From the NCBI RefSeq assembly GCF_011751765.2, contig NZ_CP061169.1, positions 992,001-1,056,000 on the forward strand: a stretch of 64,000 nt of DNA, written 5' to 3'. A program made the position numbers and the translations under genes. The notes beneath the pieces are model-generated. The model was not told the origin of the DNA. It was given only the letters and a program-made list of their open reading frames with translations, and searched no databases. The stretch comes from Paramicrobacterium chengjingii (lineage in GTDB: Bacteria > Actinomycetota > Actinomycetes > Actinomycetales > Microbacteriaceae). Position 1 is the first letter of the stretch. Each line of letters begins with the position of its first letter. This document shows, piece by piece, positions 55,497-64,000 of this stretch.

Positions 55497-55515
55497 GTCG
55501 TGAGGGAAACTATCA

Positions 55516-56472
55516 TCATCGGTTCGGTTGGGAGTTATCAGCGGGGCGTCGATCGTGTTCTTCGGCGTGAGTCCAGAAGTCGTCAAGGACCTGCGCCAGT
55601 TGCACCGGCACCTGCATGGGGAGAGAGTGCGTTGTTCCGCTCCATATGGTGACCTCGCTGTTCGGCAGTGCTGCACGCGCACGCTGTGCAGTGCTCGGGC
55701 GCCCAGCCAAGGAGTGGTGTTCGGCAAGTCCGACATAGACAGGCATAGTCAGCCGCGCAAGCTGATTTGTGGACATCGGGCGCGGCACGGGCAGGGTTGC
55801 ACGAAACTCCTCGACGCCGAGCGAGATCATACGGCCGAGAGCCCCGGCATCCTCGTCATCGCTTCCTCCCACACGGGCGAGCGCGGTGGCTCGCCACGCC
55901 TGAGGCAGAACGGGCAGTGAAAAGAGCGTCGTCCAGAGCATCATTCGCAGGGGTGGGAATGCCACAGTGAGCACGGGCTCGAGAAGCGTGAGCGACGTTA
56001 CGATCTCGGGGTGAGCTCGTGCAAAGGCCGCCGCGGTCGAGCCGCCAAACGAATGACCGACAACATGCGCGCCGCCCGGCGCCAGACGCGTTTGCACTTC
56101 CCGGAGCCACGTCCCGTGGTCACGAGTGCTGCGAAACGGCATCCGTTGCTGTGACATGCCGGCGTCACCGAGCATGTCGAGCGCAATGACGGGGCGATTC
56201 TTGACTAGCTCAGGAATATTTTCGTACCACATAGGTGTCGCCGCAGCACGACCGGGAAGCAGGATGACCGGCGCGCGCGAGGACGGGTTGAGGGCCGACC
56301 ACGAATACGCGCGAACGGTTCCGAACGTTGTCGGGATGTCGTGAGTGGACGACGGAGCCGGCAACGCGCTGAAAGCGTCATCGTAGGCCTCGGTGTATGC
56401 ACGCCGGGCCGTAATCGAGCGGAATCGTCCGACACGAGAGTGCGGGGCCTTCTTGCGAATAATTAGCGCCAT
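55516..56472 (-). CDS. Alpha/beta hydrolase
   Basis: A 318-aa protein with the alpha/beta hydrolase core: VILLPGRAAATPMWYENIP (oxyanion region), nucleophile elbow VGHSFGGST, and a late TTHSLPMQVP likely holding the catalytic His. Substrate unknown. A basic N-terminal extension of ~35 residues precedes the core. It is followed by the TetR gene, and its start ATG 56472 has a TAGTTT box 7 nt upstream. Confidence 0.85.
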   Translation of the reverse strand: MALIIRKKAPHSRVGRFRSITARRAYTEAYDDAFSALPAPSSTHDIPTTFGTVRAYSWSALNPSSRAPVILLPGRAAATPMWYENIPELVKNRPVIALDMLGDAGMSQQRMPFRSTRDHGTWLREVQTRLAPGGAHVVGHSFGGSTAAAFARAHPEIVTSLTLLEPVLTVAFPPLRMMLWTTLFSLPVLPQAWRATALARVGGSDDEDAGALGRMISLGVEEFRATLPVPRPMSTNQLARLTMPVYVGLAEHHSLAGRPSTAQRARAALPNSEVTIWSGTTHSLPMQVPVQLAQVLDDFWTHAEEHDRRPADNSQPNR

Positions 56473-56479
56473 GGATAAA

Positions 56480-56485
56480 AAACTA
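56480..56485 (-). promoter_or_regulatory. Candidate -10 box of the hydrolase gene
   Basis: On the minus strand TAGTTT lies 7 nt before ATG 56472. A plus-strand counterpart is at 56507, so the 46-nt gap would hold two back-to-back leaderless promoters. Confidence 0.45.
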
Positions 56486-56506
56486 TCACCCCTGCTGAAT
56501 TTTTGC

Positions 56507-56512
56507 TAACCT
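56507..56512 (+). promoter_or_regulatory. Candidate -10 box of the membrane-protein operon
   Basis: TAACCT lies 6 nt before ATG 56519; part of TGCTAAC, which also fits an extended -10 element. Confidence 0.45.
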
Positions 56513-56518
56513 GCCCGA

Positions 56519-57064
56519 ATGATGGACTACACACCCACAAAATCGTCTGCCAACGGCGAGGCCGGGCGGACCACGCATCGACCACGCTGGGCCGAGATTC
56601 CCATACCGCTGAAATGGCTGATTCCCGCTGTCGGAGTGGGCATCTTTCTCTTGATCGCGCTGCCGGTCGCCATGGTGATCGGCAGGGACGGCTTTCTTCG
56701 TGACAGCGTCATTGCCAACGATCCACAGCTCGACCCTCGTTATCTAGAGTTCGCGCTGACCGCGTCGATCATCTATGCCGTGGTGCTTCATGCCATAGAC
56801 GTCGTGCTCTCGATCTGGTTCGTGGTCAAGATCATGCAGGGGCGTCAGTGGGCTCGCATCGCACTCTCCGCGTACCTCGTGATCGCAACGTTTGGAAGCC
56901 TGTACTCGGCTGCAGCGGGGAGCGCATATTTGTGGGCGGTGATCCCTGGCGACAGCATCCACGTGATCATGCTCGTATTGCTGTGGGCCCCACGGTCGGT
57001 GCGGGACTTTTTCGCTCGCTACAAGGCGCGTGGCATGCGCACGGCCATGCAGGATTCACCATGA
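56519..57064 (+). CDS. Hypothetical membrane protein (181 aa)
   Basis: A protein with four hydrophobic segments (about 35-58, 78-103, 112-134, 136-156) after a polar N-terminal ~30 residues. No named domain recognised. Its stop overlaps the next start by 4 nt (ATGA), so it is coupled to the VC0807-like protein, then to a carboxylesterase. Confidence 0.7.
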   Translation: MMDYTPTKSSANGEAGRTTHRPRWAEIPIPLKWLIPAVGVGIFLLIALPVAMVIGRDGFLRDSVIANDPQLDPRYLEFALTASIIYAVVLHAIDVVLSIWFVVKIMQGRQWARIALSAYLVIATFGSLYSAAAGSAYLWAVIPGDSIHVIMLVLLWAPRSVRDFFARYKARGMRTAMQDSP

Positions 57065-57777
57065 CGAGGGTTGACGATGACGGCATCATGAGCGAAGGCA
57101 GTACCGTGCACAGACCCCTCGCGGGCTTGGGCGGCCAGATTGGCATGATCATCACAGATCTGGTTGTGCCCGTTGCCGGGTTCTACATTCTTCGGGGCTT
57201 CGGAATCGACGCCGTGCTCGCTCTGATTCTTGCCGGGCTGCCGACCGTCGTCGCGATAGGCATCCGTTCGATCAAACAGCGAAAGGTTGGTGCGCTCGGC
57301 ATCTTCGTGCTCGCTATTCTCACCGGCAGCGTGCTGCTCTCGTTCATCACGGGAAGCCCACGCTTTCTGCTCGCCAGAGAAGGCTGGTTCACGGGGGCAA
57401 TCGGGCTGGCCTTTCTTATGAGTCTGCGCTTTCGGCGGCCGGTTGCGTTCACACTCGCACGCACAATGATCGAGACGACGAAGCTCGCCGATCGCCTACG
57501 GCCACAACTCTGGGACGAGATGTGGGAGGAAAGCGCGCGGTTTCGCCGCGCGTGGCACACATCGACAGTGCTCTGGGGCGCCATCATGATCGCCGATGCG
57601 CTCGTGCGCGTCGTTATGGCGTACGCGCTGCCTGTTGACATCGTCCCCCTCATCACAGGGACATTGTGGGCCGTGACGTTCGTCGTCGCCCAGGTGGCAC
57701 AGCATGCCTACTTCAAGCGGATTGGACTGTGGCAGCTCGCCACGGAATTCACACGAGCCGAGGAGAACTCTGAATGA
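57061..57777 (+). CDS. VC0807-like integral membrane protein
   Basis: A 238-aa protein with about six hydrophobic segments. The stretch KVGALGIFVLAILTGSVLL, then RFLLAREGWFTGAIGLAFLMSLRFRRP, resembles the VC0807 family pattern (R.....LSALAIF... RE.WLTG..G). Function unknown. Start ATG 57061 overlaps the previous stop (ATGA); a longer frame to 56848 runs through that gene and is not used. It overlaps the carboxylesterase gene in the same way. Confidence 0.75.
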   Translation: MTRVDDDGIMSEGSTVHRPLAGLGGQIGMIITDLVVPVAGFYILRGFGIDAVLALILAGLPTVVAIGIRSIKQRKVGALGIFVLAILTGSVLLSFITGSPRFLLAREGWFTGAIGLAFLMSLRFRRPVAFTLARTMIETTKLADRLRPQLWDEMWEESARFRRAWHTSTVLWGAIMIADALVRVVMAYALPVDIVPLITGTLWAVTFVVAQVAQHAYFKRIGLWQLATEFTRAEENSE

Positions 57778-59273
57778 CTCACGCACCGCTCACCATCACG
57801 CTCGACACCGGGCGTATTCGGGGGATGCTTGCCGAATCAGCGCGCGTCTTCCACGGGGTTCGATACGCAGACCCACCGACAGGCAAGCACCGGTGGAGGT
57901 TGCCTCGACCCGCGGCATCCTGGTCGGGAATCGCCGACGCGACGCGGCCCGGCCCGATGTGCCCTCAACCAGGGTTGCCGGGCCAGCCAGCTGAACAAAC
58001 TGATGAAGACTGCCTTTTCGTGAACATCACGACGCCGCTCGCAGAACCGCGCGAACCCTTGCCCGTCATGGTGTGGCTGCATGGGGGCGGATTCACGACG
58101 GGAGGCGGGCACCCCTATGACGCACAGCGACTGGCCGAGCAGGGCAATGTCATCGTCATCACCGTCAATTATCGGCTCGGTGTTTTCGGGTACTTCGGAT
58201 ACGGGGGGCTGCCCGGGTCGGGAAATTTCGGCCTCGCCGATCAGATCGAAGCGCTGAGGTGGGTGCAGCGCAACGCTTCCGCATTCGGCGGAGACCCGGG
58301 CAATGTCACGGTATTCGGCCAGTCGGCAGGCGCCATGAGCATCGGTGCCCTGCTGACGAGTCCCGACGCGAACGGACTCTTTCACAAGGCCATTCTGCAG
58401 TCGGGATCGCCGATGTTGCACTGGCCGTGCGGCGTGATGTTTCCGCGCTCGCCGGAGCACACACCGTATTTGGAAGTGTCTCGGGTCGCTGAGACGGGAG
58501 CACAGCTCGCTCAGAAGCTCGACATCGGGGGAGAGGATGCTGTCGACAAGCTGCGTGCGGTCGAGGCCAGCACGCTCGTGGAGCACACGGGCGATTTTGC
58601 CAACCACGTGGCATGGGGAACGCCGCTGCTTCCCCAGCATCCGGCCGACGCCATCCGTAGCGGCACAGTGCATGGCGTGCCGATGATCTCGGGGAACACC
58701 CGAGACGAGATGCGGCCGTTCATCGCCGGAGCGCATTCGGTCACTCCGATCACTGACGAGCGGCTTCCCGAGCTGATGGCGAACTCGTTCAGAGAAAGTG
58801 CGGGGGTTGTGGCGGAAATGTATGCCGAAGTGCGTGACGAATCTGCGCTGATTGCATGGTCGTCGATCACGACAGACACGTCGTGGGCCTATGCGGCACA
58901 CGTCGAGCATGAGCTGCTTGCGCCCCGTGCTCCCGTCTATGCATACGAGTTCGCCGACAGCACGGCACCGAATGTCAACGGCTACGAGATACCGGAGTTG
59001 CCAATGGGAGCCGCGCACGCCTCGGATCTTCCCTATCTGTTCGACCTCGGCGGGGAAAACCTGCTCACGCCGAAGCAGCACGAGCTCGCCTGCGCGATGA
59101 TCGACTACTGGACGTCGTTCGCCCACACAGGGGTGCCGCAGTCGGATCACGGGCCGCGTTGGCCCCGCTTCGATGAGAGAAGTCACGTGATGGGGTTCGA
59201 CGAGCGCGGGGCGCACTCGACGGATTTCGAGGAGACCCACAAGATCGGTCTCTGGAAACGCATCCGGTCGTAG
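57774..59273 (+). CDS. Type B carboxylesterase
   Basis: A 499-aa alpha/beta hydrolase of the para-nitrobenzyl-esterase type: EDCLFVNITTP, oxyanion VWLHGGGFTTGGG, and nucleophile Ser184 in GQSAGAMS. SVFGYFGY-type VFGYFGYGG and the C-terminal AAHASDLPYLF with the catalytic His complete the family signature. It hydrolyses esters, probably xenobiotic or lipid. It is last in a three-gene overlapping operon with two membrane proteins. Confidence 0.92.
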   Translation: MTHAPLTITLDTGRIRGMLAESARVFHGVRYADPPTGKHRWRLPRPAASWSGIADATRPGPMCPQPGLPGQPAEQTDEDCLFVNITTPLAEPREPLPVMVWLHGGGFTTGGGHPYDAQRLAEQGNVIVITVNYRLGVFGYFGYGGLPGSGNFGLADQIEALRWVQRNASAFGGDPGNVTVFGQSAGAMSIGALLTSPDANGLFHKAILQSGSPMLHWPCGVMFPRSPEHTPYLEVSRVAETGAQLAQKLDIGGEDAVDKLRAVEASTLVEHTGDFANHVAWGTPLLPQHPADAIRSGTVHGVPMISGNTRDEMRPFIAGAHSVTPITDERLPELMANSFRESAGVVAEMYAEVRDESALIAWSSITTDTSWAYAAHVEHELLAPRAPVYAYEFADSTAPNVNGYEIPELPMGAAHASDLPYLFDLGGENLLTPKQHELACAMIDYWTSFAHTGVPQSDHGPRWPRFDERSHVMGFDERGAHSTDFEETHKIGLWKRIRS

Positions 59274-59366
59274 TGCCGCGCTACGCTACCGTTAGCAGGC
59301 TCATTGACCGAGCGTGAATAGCACCAGACGCCAGCGCACGGCACTTGGCCCATGCGACTGCCGTCG

Positions 59367-59372
59367 TACCCT
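59367..59372 (+). promoter_or_regulatory. Candidate -10 box of leaderless type
   Basis: TACCCT lies 6 nt before ATG 59379; no ribosome-binding site in between. It supports this start over the in-frame ATG 59352. Confidence 0.4.
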
Positions 59373-59378
59373 GGACAC

Positions 59379-61175
59379 ATGGTCAACCGTCTCGCCGACG
59401 CGATGAGCCCGTACCTGAGGGCGCACGCCGAGAACCCCGTGCCGTGGCATCCGTGGGGTGCTGAGGCCTTCACCGAGGCCGTCGAGCGCGACGTACCCGT
59501 GTTCGTCTCCATCGGCTACGCCACGTGTCACTGGTGCCATGTAATGGCGCGAGAATCGTTCAGCGATGAGGGCATCGCCGCGTACTTGGGCGAGCATTTC
59601 GTGTGCATCAAGGTGGACCGCGAGGAGCACCCCAGCGTTGACGCAAGCTACCTGGCTCAGGCCGCCGCTTTTACACAGGGGCTGGGCTGGCCGCTCAGCA
59701 TCTTCGCCGCCCCCGACGGCGCCGCATTTCACGCCGGCACGTACTTTCCGCCCGAGCCGATGGGCGGACGGCCGTCGTTTCGGCAGGTGCTCGAAGCCGT
59801 TGTCGACGCCTGGACGAACCGGCGCGACGTTGCGCTCAGCACGGCGGATGCCGTCGGCTCTGCTGTGCGCGCGGCAGGCGAGCGTGGTGCCGAGACCGCA
59901 GAGTTGCCGACACGCGAGCAGCTGACAGCATCCATTGGCCGACTTGAACATGCTGAAGACGAGCTTTTCGGCGGGTTCGGCGGCGCCCCGAAGTTTCCCG
60001 TAGCCCCGGCAATCGGCTTTCTGCAGGCGTATGGCGCAGACGAGCTCGCGACACGAACACTCGATGCAATGGCGCGCTCGCCGTTGCGCGACCGTGACGG
60101 CGGGTTCTTTCGCTATGCGACGCAGCGCGACTGGTCGCAGCCGCATTACGAGCGGATGCTGTATGACAACGCGCTGCTGCTTGGGGCGTACACGCGTGCG
60201 TGGCAAAGCGGGTCTGACGATGCGCGGGTAACGGCTGAGGGCATTGCGTCTTTTCTGCTCGACACGTTATGGCTTGGCTGGGGCTTCGCCAGCGGGCAGG
60301 ACTCCGAGAGCATGATTGACGGCGTGCGCACCGAAGGTGGCTACTACACCGCTGAGCACCGGGGAACTCTTGAACCGCCACCCCTCGACGGCAAGGTGCT
60401 CACCGGCTGGAACGGCCTGGCGATCGAGAACCTTGCGCGTGCTGGACTGGTCTTTGCCCGACCGGACTGGGTGACTGTCGCGCGCATTGCTGCGGACGAA
60501 CTGTTGCAACGGCACGACGGCGACGGCGTGCTGGTGCGAGCGTCGACTGTCGACACGGCATCCACAGCCGTCGCCGCCCTCGAAGACTATGGAATGCTCG
60601 CGTGCGGGCTGATCGAAGTGACCTGCGCGACGGGTGACGTGTCGTACCTCAAGCGTGCACGCGATCTGCTCGACCGGGTAGCGACGGCCGACGGCTTTGC
60701 CGAGCCGCAGCAGGACGGTATTCTTGCGGCTCGCGGGCTTGTGCTGCGCGACGACCCGAGTGAAGGTGCGTACCCGTCTGGGTTGAGTGCGTGCGCCAGG
60801 GCGAGCCGCATGCTCTGGCTGCTCACGGAGGACTGCGCAGCACGGGATCGTGCCGAGACGGCGATTGCTCCCTTTGTCGAACAAGGGCTCGCGAACCCGG
60901 CGGGTTTTGGGGCGCTGCTCGAAGAGGCATCGCGGCTTGGTGGTGCAGCGAGGCAAACTGTCATCGTGGTTCCCGACGGAGCCGAGTTCACCGCGCCCGA
61001 GGCAGTGCGGCGTCAGCGCGCCGACGTGCTGCTGCCCCTGAGTGAGACGCGCGCGAGTGAACTCGCGGCATCCGGCATTGAGCTGCTCGAGGGTCGCTCC
61101 GTTGTGGATGGGCGGCCGACGCTCTACGTGTGCGAGGACTTCACCTGCCGTCTGCCTGAGACGCTCGAGGTGTAG
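59379..61175 (+). CDS. DUF255 thioredoxin-fold protein (YyaL/SSP411 family)
   Basis: A 598-aa protein. The N-terminal thioredoxin-like domain has [23 protein letters not shown] and the Cys50-His-Trp-Cys53 motif followed by HVMARESF. The rest is an (alpha/alpha)-barrel-like region with [18 protein letters not shown], as in N-acylglucosamine 2-epimerase-like folds. Bacterial members are about 600-700 aa, so this one is slightly short. Its role is not established. The start is set by the TACCCT box. Confidence 0.9.
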   Translation: MVNRLADAMSPYLRAHAENPVPWHPWGAEAFTEAVERDVPVFVSIGYATCHWCHVMARESFSDEGIAAYLGEHFVCIKVDREEHPSVDASYLAQAAAFTQGLGWPLSIFAAPDGAAFHAGTYFPPEPMGGRPSFRQVLEAVVDAWTNRRDVALSTADAVGSAVRAAGERGAETAELPTREQLTASIGRLEHAEDELFGGFGGAPKFPVAPAIGFLQAYGADELATRTLDAMARSPLRDRDGGFFRYATQRDWSQPHYERMLYDNALLLGAYTRAWQSGSDDARVTAEGIASFLLDTLWLGWGFASGQDSESMIDGVRTEGGYYTAEHRGTLEPPPLDGKVLTGWNGLAIENLARAGLVFARPDWVTVARIAADELLQRHDGDGVLVRASTVDTASTAVAALEDYGMLACGLIEVTCATGDVSYLKRARDLLDRVATADGFAEPQQDGILAARGLVLRDDPSEGAYPSGLSACARASRMLWLLTEDCAARDRAETAIAPFVEQGLANPAGFGALLEEASRLGGAARQTVIVVPDGAEFTAPEAVRRQRADVLLPLSETRASELAASGIELLEGRSVVDGRPTLYVCEDFTCRLPETLEV

Positions 61176-61199
61176 CTCGGCCGACGAAGCCGCTGATCG

Positions 61200-61775
61200 T
61201 CAGTCCGACACGTTGAGCGCAGCAAGCTGAGTCAGCAGCGCGTCATGCGCCTGGTCGCGGGTGAGGTCGCCGAGAATTGCGCGGACGGCTAGCCCGTCTG
61301 CCGTGGCGGCAAGAAGATCGGCGAGCTCGCCGTCGCTGGCACGCCTGAGGGTATCGATGCGCTTCAACTGCTCGATCAAATCGAGACGCCGTTGCTGCCA
61401 TGCGTTGGTGATGATGTCTGAGATCGCGGCATCATTGACGCCGGCGATCACGAATTCATGCCAGATCGCCGTGCCCGTTCGCTGCTCTGCTGCCCCGGGA
61501 ATTCCCAGCATCAGCAGATTCCGGATGCGCTCCTCGGGCGGGGCATCCTCGGTGGCCCTGTGCTGTTGCGTCGCCTTTTCGACGAACAGACTGCAGGCGA
61601 GTCTTACTAACTCTGCCTTTGTCGCGAAGTAGTGCTGCACACTTCCCATCGATGCCCCGGCGGCACGGGCCACCGTGCGAAGACTCACACCCGCGATTCC
61701 GTGCTCGGCCATGACGGTGATCACGCCGATCGCGATCGCCGCCCGTCGTTCCTCGTGATCCACTATCTTCGGCAT
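61200..61775 (-). CDS. TetR-family regulator with BetI-type C-terminal domain
   Basis: A 191-aa protein with an N-terminal helix-turn-helix (GVITVMAEHGIAGVSLRTVARAAGASMGSVQHYFATKAELV) and a C-terminal domain of the BetI type (IWHEFVIAGVND... LAATADGLAVRAIL). ATG 61775 is preferred because TAAACT lies 6 nt upstream; GTG 61778 is in frame too. It faces a hydrolase gene across an 87-nt gap that contains two palindromes, so autoregulation and control of the hydrolase are likely. Confidence 0.9.
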   Translation of the reverse strand: MPKIVDHEERRAAIAIGVITVMAEHGIAGVSLRTVARAAGASMGSVQHYFATKAELVRLACSLFVEKATQQHRATEDAPPEERIRNLLMLGIPGAAEQRTGTAIWHEFVIAGVNDAAISDIITNAWQQRRLDLIEQLKRIDTLRRASDGELADLLAATADGLAVRAILGDLTRDQAHDALLTQLAALNVSD

Positions 61776-61781
61776 CACCTC

Positions 61782-61787
61782 AGTTTA
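61782..61787 (-). promoter_or_regulatory. Candidate -10 box of the tetR gene
   Basis: On the minus strand TAAACT lies 6 nt before ATG 61775 and directly abuts the 18-bp palindrome, so a bound repressor would block it. Confidence 0.5.
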
Positions 61788-61805
61788 GCAATGCGATCGC
61801 ATTGC
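61788..61805. promoter_or_regulatory. Perfect 18-bp palindrome, likely TetR operator O1
   Basis: GCAATGCGATCGCATTGC is its own reverse complement. It sits next to the tetR -10 box and overlaps the candidate -35 of the divergent hydrolase gene, the position expected of a TetR-family operator. Confidence 0.75.
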
Positions 61806-61830
61806 GAAGTTGCTGATGAACTATTACGAT
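61802..61830 (+). promoter_or_regulatory. Candidate promoter of the hydrolase gene
   Basis: TTGCGA (61802-61807) and TACGAT (61825-61830) are spaced by 17 nt; each matches consensus at four of six bases. O1 overlaps the -35 and O2 the -10. Confidence 0.45.
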
Positions 61831-61840
61831 GCAAGCGCAT
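61829..61840. promoter_or_regulatory. Second palindromic half of the TetR control region, O2
   Basis: ATGC-AAGC-GCAT matches the core of O1 (ATGCGATCGCAT) at 10 of 12 positions. It covers the end of the candidate -10 and the likely transcription start of the hydrolase gene. Confidence 0.5.
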
Positions 61841-61862
61841 TATAAAACGAGGAGGCGACAGC

Positions 61863-62756
61863 GTGGGCGGCACAGTGGGAACATTCCGCGACGAGACATC
61901 AAAGCGTCGGTTTGACCACTTATTGCGGGTGGCGATGTCACGTTGGCCAGACCGTGACGATTGCGTCATTGATACGAGTTTCGGCCGCACTGCCTACTCT
62001 GTGACAAGGAATTCAGGCGAGGGTGCTCCGCTCGTTCTTCTCCAAGGAGGGAGCAGCACGGCAGCGATGTGGGCGCCTTTCGCGCGTGAATGGGGCAGAC
62101 AACGGCCGGTTGTGGCGATCGACACGATATGGGATGCCGGTCGCAGCGTCCAGGAACGGCCGATATCCCGTGCTTCCGAGGCGGCAGAGTGGCTTAGTGA
62201 GACCCTCGACGGGCTCGGCTATGGCCGTGTGCACCTTCTCGGGTATTCCTATGGCGGATGGTTAGCGCTTGAATACGCCACTCGGCACACGGATCGTCTG
62301 ATTTCGACGATCGCCATTGAGCCGCCTGGAGCGATTAAGGGAATGCCTGTGCGTGCCTGGTGGCGCATGGCTCGGATGCTTGCTGGTGGCGAACGCGAGG
62401 TTGAGCCGTACCTTGCCTGGGTTCGAGGCGGCAGGCTTCCCGAGGGCGATGCACTCGCCCTTTTGAAATCTGCGCAAATCGACTTCGTGAAGCGAGGGTC
62501 GCCTCTGCCACGGCGAATTTCCGCTGACGACTGGAGCCGAATCACGGGAGACCTTTTGATTGTGCTGGGTGAAAGAAGCCGACTCGTACCAGCTGCCGCG
62601 AGCACTCGGGTCACCGAGTGCGCTCCTGACGCCGAGATCCGCGTGATCCCGCGGGCCGGGCATGCTGTGCCTGTCGAGGAACCAGAATCGATCATCACTG
62701 TGGTGGCTGACTTTCTCAGCCGAGCCGAGCCATTGCTCGGCGATACTGCGACGTGA
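61863..62756 (+). CDS. Alpha/beta hydrolase under divergent TetR control
   Basis: A 297-aa protein with the alpha/beta hydrolase core: VLLQGGSSTAAMWAPFA (oxyanion strand), nucleophile elbow LLGYSYGGWLAL, and C-terminal RAGHAVPVEEPE with the catalytic His. GTG 61863 follows a strong GAGGAGG; the frame extends upstream to 61632 but through the operators and the opposing tetR gene. Substrate unknown; regulation by the adjacent TetR protein is inferred from the palindromes. Confidence 0.9.
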   Translation: MGGTVGTFRDETSKRRFDHLLRVAMSRWPDRDDCVIDTSFGRTAYSVTRNSGEGAPLVLLQGGSSTAAMWAPFAREWGRQRPVVAIDTIWDAGRSVQERPISRASEAAEWLSETLDGLGYGRVHLLGYSYGGWLALEYATRHTDRLISTIAIEPPGAIKGMPVRAWWRMARMLAGGEREVEPYLAWVRGGRLPEGDALALLKSAQIDFVKRGSPLPRRISADDWSRITGDLLIVLGERSRLVPAAASTRVTECAPDAEIRVIPRAGHAVPVEEPESIITVVADFLSRAEPLLGDTAT

Positions 62757-62792
62757 GTGCGGAAAACGGGCTCGGCCCGGATCCCGCCGCCG

Positions 62793-64000
62793 TCAGCACT
62801 CGATGACGTTCACCGCAAGGCCGCCCTCGCTCGTCTCCTTGTACTTCGTTGACATGTCGAGCCCGGTCTGACGCATCGTCTCGATCACGGCGTCAAGCGA
62901 GACCACGTGCGTGCCGTCGCCGTTCAGCGAGAGGCGGGCCGCCGTCACAGCGGTCGACGAGGCGATGGCATTGCGCTCGATGCACGGCACTTGCACAAGC
63001 CCGGCAACTGGATCACACGTGAGCCCGAGGTGGTGCTCCATGGCGATCTCGGCGGCGTTCTCCACTTGCTCTGGCGTGCCTCCAAGCACGGCGCAGAGTG
63101 CTCCGGCTGCCATGGCGCACGCCGATCCCACCTCAGCCTGACAGCCGCCCACGGCACCCGAGATTGACGCGTTCGCCTTGAACAGGGTTCCGATCGCCGT
63201 CGCCGTCAGCAAAAACGTGCGCATTCCTTCGACGTCTGCGCCGTCGATGAACGTCAGGTAGTAGCGGCCGACCGCAGGAATGATGCCCGCCGCACCATTC
63301 GTCGGTGCTGTGACAACGCGCCCGCCTGACGCGTTCTCCTCATTCACCGCGAGCGCGTAGGCAAGCAGCCACTCGCCGGGAAGAGACCGCCCGTTCTCTG
63401 CCTCTGTGCTCTGCAGCCGAGTGCGCAGCGCCGATGCTCGTCGAGTCACCTTCAGCGGGCCGGGAAGCGTCCCTTCTGTCGCCAAACCGGCGTTGACGCA
63501 GTCGTCCATCACCCGCCACAGCTCGTCGAGACCCGCGTCGACCTCATCGCTTGAACGCAGTGACTCCTCATTGAGGCGCGCAATCTGTGCGATGTCGAGA
63601 CCTCGCTCGTCGCACAATTCGAGCAGTTCCGCCGCGTTGCGGTACGGAAGAGGCACATCGGTGGTCGCCTCATCGTCATCGTCGCCGTCGCGCTGAATGA
63701 ACCCGCCTCCGACAGAGAAGTACGTGTGCTCGACAAGCGGAACCGCGCTGTCGGACCACGCCGCAAGCGTCAGAGCATTCGGATGCTGCAGCCGCGTGCG
63801 CGGTTCAAGTGCAACGTCGTCGTGCTCGAAGTGCACCTGGTGGTCGCCGTCGAGCGCTAAAGCGTGAGCGCCTGCCGCAGCATCCCACGCGCCTCTCACC
63901 TGATCCGGGTCGCACGTGGTGGGCTCAAAGCCGGCAAGCCCCGCAACGACTGCGTCGGGCGTCCCGTGCCCGAGGCCGGTGGCGCCGAGTGATCCATAGA
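62793..64000 (-). CDS. sdaA: L-serine ammonia-lyase, iron-sulfur type (5' end outside window)
   Basis: The frame is open to the window edge; translation of 63900-64000 continues the family pattern (LYGSLALTG.GHGT-like), so the gene is cut, with about 400 codons visible. It is the single-chain form: the beta-domain end, then the alpha domain with [19 protein letters not shown], the cluster cysteines in [12 protein letters not shown] and [18 protein letters not shown], and a C-terminal VNVIEC. It deaminates serine to pyruvate with a [4Fe-4S] cluster. The final residue is Cys, as in the Legionella enzyme where it ligands the cluster. Confidence 0.95.
   Translation of the reverse strand, partial: YGSLGATGLGHGTPDAVVAGLAGFEPTTCDPDQVRGAWDAAAGAHALALDGDHQVHFEHDDVALEPRTRLQHPNALTLAAWSDSAVPLVEHTYFSVGGGFIQRDGDDDDEATTDVPLPYRNAAELLELCDERGLDIAQIARLNEESLRSSDEVDAGLDELWRVMDDCVNAGLATEGTLPGPLKVTRRASALRTRLQSTEAENGRSLPGEWLLAYALAVNEENASGGRVVTAPTNGAAGIIPAVGRYYLTFIDGADVEGMRTFLLTATAIGTLFKANASISGAVGGCQAEVGSACAMAAGALCAVLGGTPEQVENAAEIAMEHHLGLTCDPVAGLVQVPCIERNAIASSTAVTAARLSLNGDGTHVVSLDAVIETMRQTGLDMSTKYKETSEGGLAVNVIEC

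Noticed and set aside
57837..59240. 467-aa minus-strand open frame opposite the carboxylesterase
   Set aside because: Longest antisense frame in the window, but Arg/His/Val-rich without motifs; the esterase has an intact catalytic serine motif.

Overview
The window looks like a chromosomal segment of a high-GC actinobacterium, most likely a Microbacteriaceae. The grounds are strong G/C third-position bias over most of the window, frequent GTG/TTG starts, a recurring TANNNT box 6-7 nt before start codons (leaderless-type promoters), and family content (DUF6541, DUF2304, GlfT2-like galactofuranosyltransferase, MsiK-type sugar ABC importer without its own ATPase, ROK regulator). This assignment is inference; no rRNA, tRNA, insertion sequence, integrase or CRISPR array was seen.

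1-16.8 kb is a cell-envelope glycan locus. It holds a cut-off DUF6541 membrane protein, DUF2304 and a DPM1-like GT2, then an overlapping cassette (acetyltransferase, PLP aminotransferase, Gfo/Idh dehydrogenase) that with the nucleotide-sugar 6-dehydrogenase at 13.3 kb resembles the WbpA/B/E/D route to UDP-GlcNAc(3NAc)A. Five GT-B glycosyltransferases, an ABC exporter, GalE and UDP-galactopyranose mutase (Glf) complete it.

16.9-33.3 kb is visibly more A/T-rich, especially 18-31.5 kb, and looks acquired or under different selection. It carries an O-acyltransferase, a truncated rmlC fragment overlapping an intact rmlA, a 933-aa secreted protein with a triple ~165-aa repeat, a LicD-methyltransferase fusion, a small coiled-coil protein, two tandem TarS-like glycosyltransferases, an IspD/TarI-like cytidylyltransferase, an atypical SDR, a GlfT2-like galactofuranosyltransferase and a Wzm/Wzt exporter. 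I read this as a galactofuranan plus teichoic-acid-like phosphopolymer system. Two overlapping O-antigen-ligase/polymerase-like proteins follow (33.3-36 kb).

36.1-47 kb is a catabolic island: an ABC importer (binding protein and two permeases), GH38 alpha-mannosidase and GH2 beta-glycosidase in one operon, a ROK regulator, and a divergent type I sulfatase. The same ATCAA-N-TTGAT palindrome lies in front of the importer operon and between regulator and sulfatase, suggesting a regulon for a sulfated, mannose-containing glycan.

47-64 kb is mostly housekeeping: two orphan antitoxin-like genes, an acyl-CoA dehydrogenase of glutaryl-CoA dehydrogenase type, ManA, RNase HI, aldo/keto reductase, DUF1684, flavin reductase, TetR regulators, alpha/beta hydrolases, small membrane proteins, carboxylesterase, a DUF255 thioredoxin-fold protein and, cut by the window end, L-serine ammonia-lyase. 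A TetR/hydrolase divergent pair at 61.8 kb has a perfect 18-bp palindrome plus a second related site.
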